A DNA stretch of 64,000 bases, taken from the NCBI RefSeq assembly GCF_050003625.1, contig NC_134398.1:83887983-83951982 (forward strand). Direction: 5' to 3'. Below are positions 1-12,149 of the stretch, one piece after another (the stretch's first letter is position 1; every line of letters starts with the position of its first letter). The DNA comes from Haematobia irritans (Eukaryota; Arthropoda; Insecta; Diptera; Muscidae). The position numbers were made by a program, and so were the translations under genes. Under the pieces are notes generated by a model. It had not been told where the DNA came from, did not search any database, and worked only from the letters and a program-made list of their open reading frames with translations.

Positions 1-154
1 AATCTGCGGAATTGTCAAACATAGTTTGACACACATGGCTCATCTATGTATTATAAGGTCTATGGTTTATTCTTAATCTTCGGAACTGTCAAACATATTT
101 GACACATAGTTTTTGTTGTTTTTTTTTACTCATGGTACGCGTTTCGTGATGTTA

Positions 155-380
155 AGGTGAGTACTATGTTCGGTTTTTTCACCAAAACAGTACAGTACAT
201 TAAAAGTACAAATATATTTATGAAGACAATTATATTTTGATCGAGTCTTGCCAAATAATGGATGGAAAATATCCAAGGAATTGATTGCAAATAATTTTAT
301 ATTTCTAAATTAGTTAATTAAAAAAGTAACCGTGAAAACAAGCTGGTTTTCAGCTTCAAAACTGAACATAGTAATCAGCT
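155..380 (+). mobile_element. D-type Harbinger-like MITE, left palindrome arm
   Basis: This 226-bp element begins AGGTGAGTACTATGTTC and ends GAACATAGTAATCAGCT. It is flanked by TTA at 152-154 and 381-383. A 3-bp TWA target duplication with short TIRs is typical of PIF/Harbinger MITEs. Sister copies lie at 14270-14491 and 23766-23987, and the mirror copy is at 2118-2343. It has no coding capacity. Confidence 0.8.
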
Positions 381-579
381 TTAGACAGTGGATTTCGGTT
401 AATGTTTCGTTTACATTTAGGTCAGCTGAAAGAAATTTGAATGGAAATCAATATTCAGTTTTTGTTTGGTGAAACCAAGATTATTATTTTTTTTTTGTGA
501 TACTGAGGAACTCGGGGTAAGAAACGTATATCAATCGTACATTTTTCTGTGGAGGCATAAAGGTAATTCTTTATTATTA

Positions 580-655
580 TTATACCCTTCACCACTACTG
601 TGGTACAGGGTATAATAAGTTTGTGCATTTGTATGTAACGCTAAGAAGAAAAAGT
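580..655 (+). repeat. F-repeat terminus (left arm)
   Basis: It carries the F-family end, TATACCCTTCACCACTACTG followed by a GTGGTACAGGGTATAATAAG type inverted motif, and then runs into the TA tract. The same terminus occurs reversed at 1845-1918 and complete at 4041 and 6338. Confidence 0.75.
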
Positions 656-1383
<728 letters not shown>

Positions 1384-1602
1384 GAATTGTATTTTTATTA
1401 CATTAAAGTTTTATCTTCATGTGCTTTGCAAAATTCAGTAGTATATTCTAAGTAGAGTGAATAATTTTATATTTTTCTCTAGCCGTATGCATAAGTTTTT
1501 TTTTCTTTATTCAGTATTATGAGATGTAATATAGTTTTATTTAGCCTGTTTCGGCTTTTTCTATTACGTTGTTGAATAAATAAATAAATAAATAAATAAA
1601 TA
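1384..1602 (+). mobile_element. LINE 3'-end fragment with AAATA tail
   Basis: This AT-rich segment ends in a repeated aaataaata tail at about 1575-1602. It is the inverted counterpart of 7445-7690. There, the adjoining sequence encodes a LINE ORF2 C-terminus on the minus strand, which identifies this piece as the 3' UTR and tail of that LINE. Confidence 0.6.
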
Positions 1603-1918
1603 TATATGACAGCTATATCTAAATCTGAACCGATTTTTTTTCCAAAATCAATAGCGATTGTCTTTGTCCCAATAAACGACCCTATGCCAAATTTGAGGAC
1701 GATCGGACTTAAACTGCGACCTGTACTTTGCGCACAAAAAGACATGAACAGACAGACGGACGGACAGGCAGACAGACGGACATCGCTAAATTGACTCAGA
1801 ATTTAATTCTAAGACGATCGGTATACTAAACGATGGGTCTCAGACTTTTTCTTCTTGGCGTTACATACAAATGCACAAACTTATTATACCCTGTACCACA
1901 GTAGTGGTGAAGGGTATA
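1603..1918 (-). repeat. F-repeat end segment, antisense
   Basis: It contains one copy of the F module (agctatatctaaatctgaac), the cagacagacggacgg block, and the terminal box ending gtggtgaagggtataat. It is the 5' end of an F element read on the minus strand, and its terminus forms part of the right palindrome arm. Confidence 0.75.
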
Positions 1919-2117
1919 ATAATAATAAAGAATTACCTTTATGCCTCCACAGAAAAATGTACGATTGATATACGTTTCTTACCCCGAGTTCCTCAGTATC
2001 AAAAAAAAAAAATAATAATCTTGGTTTCACCAAACAAAAACTGAATATTGATTTCCATTCAAATTTCTTTCAGCTGACCTAAATGTAAACGAAACATTAA
2101 CCGAAATCCACTGTCTA

Positions 2118-2343
2118 AAGCTGATTACTATGTTCAGTTTTCAAGCTGAAAACCAGCTTGTTTTCACGGTTACTTTTTTAATTAACTAATTTAGAAATAT
2201 AAAATTATTTGCAATCAATTCCTTGGATATTTTCCATCCATTATTTGGCAAGACTCGATCAAAATATAATTGTCTTCATAAATATATTTGTACTTTTAAT
2301 GTACTGTACTGTTTTGGTGAAAAAACCGAACATAGTACTCACC
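2118..2343 (-). mobile_element. D-type MITE, right palindrome arm
   Basis: Mirror image of the D element at 155-380. Its outer 20-odd bases are where the 2.3-kb tandem duplication begins, because the same bases reappear after the junction near 4613. Confidence 0.75.
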
Positions 2344-2497
2344 TTAACATCACGAAACGCGTACCATGAGTAAAAAAAACAACAAAAACTATGTGTCAAA
2401 TATGTTTGACAGTTCCGAAGATTAAGAATAAACCATAGACCTTATAATACATAGATGAGCCATGTGTGTCAAACTATGTTTGACAATTCCGCAGATT

Positions 2498-3100
2498 AAG
2501 AATAAACGAGAAAAGTAAGAGTTTTCCTTTTTGTAGTTTGCCAATTTTACACAAAATTAGAACGTTTATGATGCACCAGAGGATTTATAAATAAATTAAT
2601 ATATTAAAAGTTCATATTTGAACAAAAAATTGTGACCAAAACCGCGAAAATACGAAATTTAATTTTGAGCAGCATTGCTCTTTACGAACAACACAAAAGC
2701 AAATACGCGAAAATTAATGTTTGGGACTGATTCTACGAAAAAATCAAAACGAAATATCAGAAAATTTTTGGAACTGACACATATTTTTTTAAAGAGAATA
2801 GTGGATCATCTATGTATTATAAGGTCTATGTCAAAATCCACAAAAAAACTCTCTTGTAACAAAAATGGACCCGATCAATGGCAGTTCACTATTGGCAATG
2901 AGCCAAACGTTTTTGGATTGTCATGACAATGTCATCGATCGGTCACGGTGTCCTTTAACAAGGTCATGTCCAGTTCTGCCAAATTTATCATATAAATGTA
3001 GTATGCAGCCATCATACTAAATTTCTACCATCCGATCCATGCAAGTTAAATTTTGAGTTGTAGGAAAATATAGCACATATCCACTGCTCCTGAGGCCATT
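2498..3100. other. Unassigned AT-rich sequence (duplicated at 4795-5397)
   Basis: Flank of the mariner 3' end. The longest open frame here (2675-2926) has no recognisable domain and no splice context, so I see no gene. It may be part of an older repeat into which the mariner inserted; the mariner TA target is at 3101-3102. Confidence 0.4.
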
Positions 3101-3102
3101 TA

Positions 3103-4040
3103 CGAGGGCGGTTCGGAAACTTCTTAGCCTATCAATGAAAGAGAATAGTTAGTTTTTCAAAAATATTTTTATTTTTCAATATAATCACCTGAAACTGCAA
3201 TACACTTAGTCCAATGCTTTTCTAGCAATTCTATCCCTTGATTAAAAAAGTTTTCCTCAAGGTCTTCAAAATAGTGGTTTACAACTGTAATTGCATCTTC
3301 ATTTGAGGTAAAATGCTTGCCAGCAAGGATTTTTATTAGATTTGGGAACAAGTAAAAGTCACTGGGAGCTAAATCGGGAGAATAAGGTGGGTGCTCAAGC
3401 AACTAGTACTTTAATTCGTTGATTTTAGCCATTGTTAAAACACTCTTGTGCGCTGGTGCGTTGTCTTGATGAAAAATTATTTTGTTGTAAGCCAGGACGC
3501 TTTTCTCGAATTTGTACATTTATTGATCCAAAAGGTTGCAATAGTACTCTGAATTTATTGTTTTTACAGATAGTCAATCAATAAAATACCTTTGAAGTCC
3601 CAAAAAACCGTCGCCATAACCTTACCAGCCAATTGAATTGTTTTTGCCTTCTTTGGGGCACTTCCTCCAGCTTCATTGTTTGGATTGTTCTTTGGTCTCT
3701 GGAGTATAGTGGTGGATCCGTGTCTCATCAACAGCTATGAAACGACGCTTAAAATCCATTTTATTTCGCTTAAAACGATCCAAACAAGTTCATTATTATG
3801 CGTTTTAGATTGACTGTTAACAAATGCGGCACCCATCTTGCAGAAAGCTTTTTCATCTGTAGTTCTTCATGCAAAATTAAATGGACTCGATCATTTGAGA
3901 TGCCCATGATATTAGCAATTTCACGCACTTTTATTCGTCGATCATTTAATACCATATCATGCACTTTGGCTACAACGTCCACTACGTGGTTCATCTTCAA
4001 TGCTTGTACGACCATGTTTAAATTCAGCAACCCAATTTTT
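3103..4040 (-). pseudogene. DD34D mariner transposase, 3' half (tandem-duplicate copy)
   Basis: Duplicate of 5400-6337. It starts at the mariner TIR CGAGGGCGGTTCGG just inside a TA and carries the C-terminal transposase motif YSPDLAPSDFYLF with the third catalytic Asp. Its 5' half was not included in the duplication, so this copy ends in an F-repeat start at 4041 and can never have been functional here. Confidence 0.85.
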
Positions 4041-4612
4041 ATACCCTTCACCACTACTGTGGTACAGGGTATAATAAGTTTGTGCATTTGTATGTAACGC
4101 CAAGAAGGAGTAATCATAGACCAACCTTTTAGTATACGGATCGGCTTAGAATTAAATTCTGAGTCGATTTAGCGATGTCCGTCTGTCTGTCCGTCTGTCT
4201 GTCCGTCTGTCTGTCTGTCTGTTGATGTATTTTTGTGTGCAAAGTACAGCTCGTAGTTTTCGTCCGATTGTCCTAAAATTTGGTATAGGGTCCTGTTTCG
4301 GCTCAAAGACGATCCCTATTGATTTTGGTTCAGATTTAGATATAGCTGCCATATATATTTTTCACCGATCTGGTCATAATTGGCGTGTATATCAACCGAT
4401 CTTCCTCAAATTCCGTACATCCGAATATTTTATGAGTCTCGAAAAACTTGCAAAATATCAGCAAAATCAGTTCAGATTTAGATATAGCTCCCATATATAG
4501 CTTTCGCCCGATTTACACTCATATGACTACAGAGGCCAATTTTTAACTCCGATTTAGTTGAAATTTTGCACAGGGAGTAGAATTAGCATTGTAGCCATGC
4601 GTGCCAAATTTT
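4041..4612 (+). repeat. F-repeat 5' part (tandem-duplicate copy)
   Basis: Duplicate of 6338-6909. It has the terminal TATACCC...GTGGTACAGGGTATA box, a GTCTGTCC microsatellite and the first F modules. It is truncated at the duplication junction. Confidence 0.85.
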
Positions 4613-5465
4613 GGTGAAAAAACCGAACATAGTACTCACCTTAACATCACGAAACGCGTACCATGAGTAAAAAAAACAACAAAAACTATGTGTCAAATAT
4701 GTTTGACAGTTCCGAAGATTAAGAATAAACCATAGACCTTATAATACATAGATGAGCCATGTGTGTCAAACTATGTTTGACAATTCCGCAGATTAAGAAT
4801 AAACGAGAAAAGTAAGAGTTTTCCTTTTTGTAGTTTGCCAATTTTACACAAAATTAGAACGTTTATGATGCACCAGAGGATTTATAAATAAATTAATATA
4901 TTAAAAGTTCATATTTGAACAAAAAATTGTGACCAAAACCGCGAAAATACGAAATTTAATTTTGAGCAGCATTGCTCTTTACGAACAACACAAAAGCAAA
5001 TACGCGAAAATTAATGTTTGGGACTGATTCTACGAAAAAATCAAAACGAAATATCAGAAAATTTTTGGAACTGACACATATTTTTTTAAAGAGAATAGTG
5101 GATCATCTATGTATTATAAGGTCTATGTCAAAATCCACAAAAAAACTCTCTTGTAACAAAAATGGACCCGATCAATGGCAGTTCACTATTGGCAATGAGC
5201 CAAACGTTTTTGGATTGTCATGACAATGTCATCGATCGGTCACGGTGTCCTTTAACAAGGTCATGTCCAGTTCTGCCAAATTTATCATATAAATGTAGTA
5301 TGCAGCCATCATACTAAATTTCTACCATCCGATCCATGCAAGTTAAATTTTGAGTTGTAGGAAAATATAGCACATATCCACTGCTCCTGAGGCCATTTAC
5401 GAGGGCGGTTCGGAAACTTCTTAGCCTATCAATGAAAGAGAATAGTTAGTTTTTCAAAAATATTT

Positions 5466-6337
5466 TTATTTTTCAATATAATCACCTGAAACTGCAATAC
5501 ACTTAGTCCAATGCTTTTCTAGCAATTCTATCCCTTGATTAAAAAAGTTTTCCTCAAGGTCTTCAAAATAGTGGTTTACAACTGTAATTGCATCTTCATT
5601 TGAGGTAAAATGCTTGCCAGCAAGGATTTTTATTAGATTTGGGAACAAGTAAAAGTCACTGGGAGCTAAATCGGGAGAATAAGGTGGGTGCTCAAGCAAC
5701 TAGTACTTTAATTCGTTGATTTTAGCCATTGTTAAAACACTCTTGTGCGCTGGTGCGTTGTCTTGATGAAAAATTATTTTGTTGTAAGCCAGGACGCTTT
5801 TCTCGAATTTGTACATTTATTGATCCAAAAGGTTGCAATAGTACTCTGAATTTATTGTTTTTACAGATAGTCAATCAATAAAATACCTTTGAAGTCCCAA
5901 AAAACCGTCGCCATAACCTTACCAGCCAATTGAATTGTTTTTGCCTTCTTTGGGCCACTTCCTCCAGCTTCATTGTTTGGATTGTTCTTTGGTCTCTGGA
6001 GTATAGTGGTGGATCCGTGTCTCATCAACAGCTATGAAACGACGCTTAAAATCCATTTTATTTCGCTTAAAACGATCCAAACAAGTTCATTATTATGCGT
6101 TTTAGATTGACTGTTAACAAATGCGGCACCCATCTTGCAGAAAGCTTTTTCATCTGTAGTTCTTCATGCAAAATTAAATGGACTCGATCATTTGAGATGC
6201 CCATGATATTAGCAATTTCACGCACTTTTATTCGTCGATCATTTAATACCATATCATGCACTTTGGCTACAACGTCCACTACGTGGTTCATCTTCAATGC
6301 TTGTACGACCATGTTTAAATTCAGCAACCCAATTTTT
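5466..6337 (-). pseudogene. Mariner transposase, middle and C-terminal part
   Basis: On the minus strand the order is a HTH region (motif DRRIKVREIANIMGIS), a first Asp region (RIHHYTPE), FHQDNAPAHKS with the second Asp, and YSPDLAPSDFYLF with the third Asp. There are 34 residues between the second and third Asp, which makes it DD34D, a true mariner. Several stop codons interrupt the frame (for example the TAG near 5700, just before LLEHPPY) together with frameshifts. The protein would have cut and pasted its own element at TA sites; this copy is dead. Confidence 0.9.
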
Positions 6338-6899
6338 ATACCCTTCACCACTACTGTGGTACAGGGTATAATAAGTTTGTGCATTTGTATGTAACGCCAA
6401 GAAGGAGTAATCATAGACCAACCTTTTAGTATACGGATCGGCTTAGAATTAAATTCTGAGTCGATTTAGCGATGTCCGTCTGTCTGTCTGTCCGTCTGTC
6501 TGTCCGTCTGTCTGTCCGTCTGTCTGTCTGTCTGTTGATGTATTTTTGTGTGCAAAGTACAGCTCGTAGTTTTCGTCCGATTGTCCTAAAATTTGGTATA
6601 GGGTCCTGTTTCGGCTCAAAGACGATCCCTATTGATTTTGGTTCAGATTTAGATATAGCTGCCATATATATTTTTCACCGATCTGGTCATAATTGGCGTG
6701 TATATCAACCGATCTTCCTCAAATTCCGTACATCCGAATATTTTATGAGTCTCGAAAAACTTGCAAAATATCAGCAAAATCAGTTCAGATTTAGATATAG
6801 CTCCCATATATAGCTTTCGCCCGATTTACACTCATATGACTACAGAGGCCAATTTTTAACTCCGATTTAGTTGAAATTTTGCACAGGGAGTAGAATTAG

Positions 6900-7430
6900 C
6901 ATTGTAGCCATGCGTGCCAAATTTGGTTGAAATCGGTTCAGATTTAGATATATCTCCCATATATACCTTTCGCCCGATTTACACTCATATGACCACAGAG
7001 GCCAATTTTTAACTCCGATTTAGTTGAAATTTTGCACAGGGAGTAGAATTAGCATTGTTACTATGCGTGCCAAATTTGGTTGAAATCGGTTCAGATTTGG
7101 ATATATCTCCCATATATAGCTTTCGCCCGATTTACACTCATATGACCTCAGAGGCCAATTTTTAACTCCGATTTAGTTGAAATTTTGCACAGGGAGTAGA
7201 ATTAGCATTGTAGCTATGCGTGCCAAATTTGGTTGAAATCGGTTCAGATTTAGATATATCTCCCATATATAGCTTTCGCCCGATTTACACTCATATGTCC
7301 ACAGAGGCCAATTTTTAACTCCGATTTAGTTGAAATTTTGTACAGGGAGTAGAATTAGCATTGTTGCTATGCGTGCCAAATTTGGTTGAAATCGGTTCAG
7401 ATTTAGATATATCTCCCATATATAGCATTC
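6900..7430 (+). repeat. Tandem 153-bp F modules
   Basis: Consecutive copies share ttggttgaaatcggttcag, a CCCATATATAGC box and ttgcacagggagtagaatta. The ggttga landmark recurs near 6925, 7079 and 7231, giving a spacing of about 153 bp. Confidence 0.85.
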
Positions 7431-7444
7431 GCCCGATATAGCTG

Positions 7445-8085
<641 letters not shown>

Positions 8086-8903
8086 GGAAGACCAAGATCG
8101 GGTATATTTATACCCGATCTGGTTATAATTGGCGTTTTTATCAACCGATGTTCTTCAAATTTCGTACATCCGAATATTTTATGAGTCTCGAAAAACTTGC
8201 AAAATATCAGCCAAATCGGTTCAGATTTAGATATAGCTCCCATATATATCTTTCGTCCGATTTAGACTCATATGACCACAGAGGTCAAAGTTTACAACCG
8301 ATCTCCGTGAAATTTTGCAGAGAGGGTAGAATTGACATTCTACCAATGCTTGGTAAATTTTATTGAAATCGGTTCAAATTTAGATATAGCTCCCATATAT
8401 ATCTTTCGTCCGATTTGAACTTATATGTCCACAAAAGCCAGACTTTTGCCCTGATATGCTTCAAATTTTGCACAAGGAGTACGTTTATTAGTATCGGTAA
8501 GTGTACCAAATTTGGCTGAAATCGGTTCAGATTTAGATATAGCTCCCATATATATCTTTCGTCCGATTTGAACTTATATGGTCTCAAAAGCCAGAGTTTT
8601 GCCGTGATTTAGTTTCAATTTTGCACGAGAGGTACGTTTAATGGTATAGTTATGTGTGCCAACTTTGGTTAAAATCGGTTCAGATTTAGATATAGCTCCC
8701 ATATACATCTTCCGTCCAATTTGCACTTATATGGCCTCAAAAGCCAGAGTTTTGCAGTGATTTCCTTAAAATTTTGACCGAGAGGTATGTTTAATGATAT
8801 CGTTATGTGTGCCAAATCTGGTTAAAATGTACACCAGGGGTGGAAATATATGGTAGACTATTTCATATTTTGGACCCATTGTCAATGGGATTTTCCTCCA
8901 ATT

Positions 8904-9135
8904 AGGTGAGTATTAAGTTCGAGTTTAGCCGCTTAAATCGCTAAAGTGAAAACTAAATCAGTAAGAAAAATGCATGAAATTATACATATTTGTTGCAAAT
9001 TTTATTATAACTTGATGGGGAAAAGCCCAAAGCAAATTTTCACAAAGTTTGTATTCCTTAAAATGGATTATTAAAGAAAAGTAATCGTGAAAAAATTACG
9101 TTTTTAGCGGCTAAACTCGAACTTAATACCCACCT
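8904..9135 (+). mobile_element. I-type MITE in F repeat
   Basis: It begins AGGTGAGTATTAAGTTCGAG and ends with the reverse complement of AGGTGGGTATTAAGTTCGAG. The F copy at about 47020, read in reverse, provides the empty site (ctccaattgactggata). Here att and act flank the insert, consistent with a 3-bp target duplication carrying one later change. Confidence 0.8.
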
Positions 9136-9586
9136 ACTGACGGGATAGTTTCCACAGAGAATATATTTAATATGATATTTAAGTGTGTCAAGTTTGATCG
9201 AATTTGGTTCAGATTTAGATAAAACCTCCATATATTCGTTCTTCCGGTTTATACAAATAAAGCCAAATTCCCACACTTTACACAAAATTCTGTGATGATT
9301 TCCCCATATCATTGTCATATCCTACACACTGTAATGCCAGACTTTCCACAGAACGGTTGAGTTTCGCCCGACTTGACCAAATAATATATCACAATCCACA
9401 CTTGACCACATATCTTGGCAAGATCTAACCAATATCCTTGTAAAATCGTCACTGCTGTGTAGCAAAAACTTGTAAATGTTACTCAAAATGTCCTATATCT
9501 CGAATACATAAGTATCGCGTGATAAATCATAAATGCTCTTTTGTACAATTGCTTTAAAATTTCTCTTGCTTCATATTTCCCATATT

Positions 9587-10324
9587 TTTTACTAACATTG
9601 TGTTTCATTCCAGGGCGTTAGCCGATTTCAATTTTAATTCTAGAGATTTTGCAGAAGTACAAAAAATTGTCTCCATTATAAGTATTTTATCTGGAAATGC
9701 AAACCTTTATATAGCTCCCAGCAGATTTGAAGTACTTCAGAAGGTAACACAAATGTTGGTCTAAATAGTGGTGAAGGGTATAATATAGTCGGCCCCGCCC
9801 GACTTTAGACTTTACTTACTTGTTTTTTACTAACATTGTGTTCCACCCTAGTGCATTAGCCGACTTAAATTTTGAGTCTATAGATTTTGTAGAAGTCTAT
9901 CAAATTCTTCCAGATCGAGTGATATTTAAATGTATGTATTTATTTGGGACAAACCTTAATATATAGCCCCCAACACATTTGACGGATGTGATATGGTATC
10001 GAAAATTTAGATCTACAAAGTGGTGCAGGGTATAATATAGTCGGCCCCGCCCGACTTTAGACTTTCCTTACTGGTTTTTTACTAACATTGTGTTCCACCC
10101 TAGTGCATTAGCCGACTTAAATTTTGAGTCTATAGATTTTGTAGAAGTCTATCAAATTCTTCCAGATCGAGTGATATTTAAATGTATGTATTTGGGACAA
10201 ACCTTAATATATAGCCCCCAACACATTTGACGGATGTGATATGGTATCGAAAATTTAGATCTACAAAGTGGTGCAGGGTATAATATAGTCGGCCCCGCCC
10301 GACTTTAGACTTTCCTTACTGGTT
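9587..10324 (+). repeat. Triplicated F 3' terminus
   Basis: The F 3' end (ttttttactaacattgtgtt to cccgactttagactt) occurs three times head to tail, at about 9587-9821, 9822-10073 and 10074-10324. The last two are almost identical apart from a 4-bp repeat difference (tatttatttggg against tatttggg). The first is much more diverged. Confidence 0.85.
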
Positions 10325-10446
10325 TACTGTTGCATATGAAGGAGCACTTTCACCTAACACATTCACCATACCATTATGAATTTCTTGTCCCGATAAACCT
10401 TTTTATGTAAATATTTAATGACAGCACGCATTTCTAATTTTTCCAT
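10325..10446 (-). pseudogene. Mariner transposase N-terminus
   Basis: The start codon is at 10446, reading MEKLEMRAVIKYLHKK. One missing A then shifts the frame before GLSGQEIHNGMVNVL. This is the N-terminal segment missing from 5466-6337 and joins it across the F insertion. The 5' leader continues to 10483, where element A1 begins, and resumes at 15123. Confidence 0.8.
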
Positions 10447-10738
10447 TGTAAAAAAAATTGCCGATGTGTCTTTTTTGAACACCCCCAATAAACACAAACG
10501 TTTGAAAAATACTAAAATTCAATAATTCTTCACACATTTTTTCAAAGGATTAGGGTAATATTCAAGTTGAGAAATTGTTGAGAAAATCGCGTTCTCAACA
10601 AAAAACAGACATTACCCTCAACAGTAAAATTCGATATAATAGCAATAATTTCTCAAGTGTTATCCTCAAATTGAAATGCATCGCTACTCAACAATTTCTC
10701 AAACAATTTTCGATGCGAGTCAAATTCAAAATTAATAT

Positions 10739-11952
10739 TAGGGCTGTTTTCTTTTAGCACTGGATACCCTAAGCCGTGAAGGACTAAAAGAAAACAGAGT
10801 ACTCGTTTATCCAGGACATCTCCAAAAATGTGCAACACTGTCATCAGCTGTTTAAAAAATCACAGAAAAGAAGTGAAATCTTGCATTATTAATGTCCCTG
10901 CCAACATTTTTGAATTTGACGGCACTTCTGAGAATCCCCACCACGTCGAAAACAATCATATACGACATCCAAAACTCGTCGGAAAAGCGCCGTCACTATT
11001 GAGAAGTTGTACCACGCCAAGTTACTACAAAAAAAGGTATCGTATGAGTGCAATTATTAGGTGCCTTTTTTAATAAATTTTGAACGACGCCAATAAGAGC
11101 CCCTTCAAACTATCAGAAAAAGTAAATTTCAAGGTGGTTGTAAAAGAATCATTGTGGTCAAGTAAAAACAATTGTTTAAATATTTTTTTATTTGATTAAA
11201 CATTTATAAATTCTTATAAATATAACATTTATACGACTATCACATCACATTTAACATAATTTTTTGCATTAATAATAGAATGATGTTGAGTTACAATTTG
11301 CAAGTTACATGTTGCAGCGTCTATCAGCCAGTGCTTTTATTCCCGATGGAGGCAGCTTGTCTGGAAAAATATTTGAAAAACTATCACTTTATTCCATTCG
11401 GAAAGTCAAAAATTGTTGATCAATATACATCTCATAATTTTAAGCGAAATAACTATGTTTTCAGCACTTCATTATCGTTTTTATTTAAATAAATTATAAG
11501 AAGCTAGTTGCGCTTGGTGTTTCACAAAATATAAAATGGCTCGCGTAACGATAGTGATGGCAAAATACTTTCATGTACATTTCATACTTTTTCATACGTT
11601 TCCCCCATCACAGTTGACGATTGTTGCAGTGTCACTTACGAGTCTGTGGTAGCGATGAGGATGAAATGGAACTTTGAAATGCTGACAGGGGTATGAAATG
11701 CTCCAATTAGTAATAATTATTTACTGCTGCGATTATTTATGACACTGTGCCACTTTGAATTCCATGTTTTTCGATAAATTAGTCACAATAAATTGCTATT
11801 GTGAGTCGATGAAGCGTCACTTTATCAAAATACAATCTGGCAACATCGGCGCGACTTGCATTGATGAGATGTTCGGGATAGAACACCAGTGCAACGATGT
11901 TCTGGATAGCCCATACAAATGTTGCATCTAGTGCAAAAAGAAAACAGCCCTA
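10739..11952 (+). mobile_element. B element copy 1 (TAGGGCTGTTTTCTTTT TIR)
   Basis: The left end is TAGGGCTGTTTTCTTTTAGC and the right end is the reverse complement of TAGGGCTGTTTTCTTTTTGC. Without its C insertion it is about 420 bp. Copy 2 at 34832-36660 is in the opposite orientation and lacks C, giving the empty site. No coding capacity; a MITE of uncertain superfamily. Confidence 0.8.
10896..11690 (+). mobile_element. C element copy 1 (CCCTGCCAACATTT TIR)
   Basis: It begins CCCTGCCAACATTT and ends AAATGCTGACAGGG. It is flanked by GT on both sides (10894-10895 and 11691-11692). The uninterrupted B2 sequence near 36510 (ttaatgtatgaaatgctcc in reverse) shows the target before insertion. Copy 2 at 42082-42843 is similar in length. 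Its short open frames show no known domain. Confidence 0.8.
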
Positions 11953-12149
11953 TTGTTGCAAATACTTTTCAAACAAAATTTGTATAAATGATATCGCCAC
12001 TTCTAATTGAAAGTCAAATCAAAAAATTCTATGAATTTTGTATCATTTATTCATTTTCGTCAAAATAAAGGTGGAATTACATACTATGCGGTCATTCGTG
12101 CGTACGTTATATGTTATTGTCAAAAAAGTTAAAATGTTGCAACTACAAT

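Larger units (their letters stand above)
2317..6909. repeat. 2,297-bp direct tandem duplication
   Basis: Unit 1 (about 2317-4612) and unit 2 (about 4613-6909) match base for base at a constant offset of 2,297 up to the GTCTGTCT microsatellite. That microsatellite is about 24 bp longer in unit 2. One substitution is visible: ggggcact near 3656 against gggccact near 5953. Each unit holds the tail of a D MITE, about 600 bp of unassigned sequence, the 3' half of a mariner and the start of an F repeat. The junction near 4610 joins ccaaattt to ggtgaaaa, where the undisturbed F copy reads ccaaatttggttga. This is microhomology of about 5-7 bp. Confidence 0.9.

Noticed and set aside
2675..2926. 83-codon open frame present twice (also at 4972-5223)
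   Set aside because: The second copy comes from the tandem duplication, so repetition is not evidence of selection; no domain, no splice context.
4180..4215. CRISPR-like short repeats (GTCTGTCC arrays, also 6475-6535 and 39228-39284)
   Set aside because: Plain 4-bp microsatellites without spacers, inside known dispersed repeats of an animal genome.
3103..6337. Two independent mariner insertions
   Set aside because: Constant 2,297-bp offset, shared flanks and the shared F junction show one insertion followed by tandem duplication.
10653..11492. Short frames in A1, B1 and C1 as host genes
   Set aside because: They cross element borders and match non-coding MITE sequence present elsewhere without the frame.
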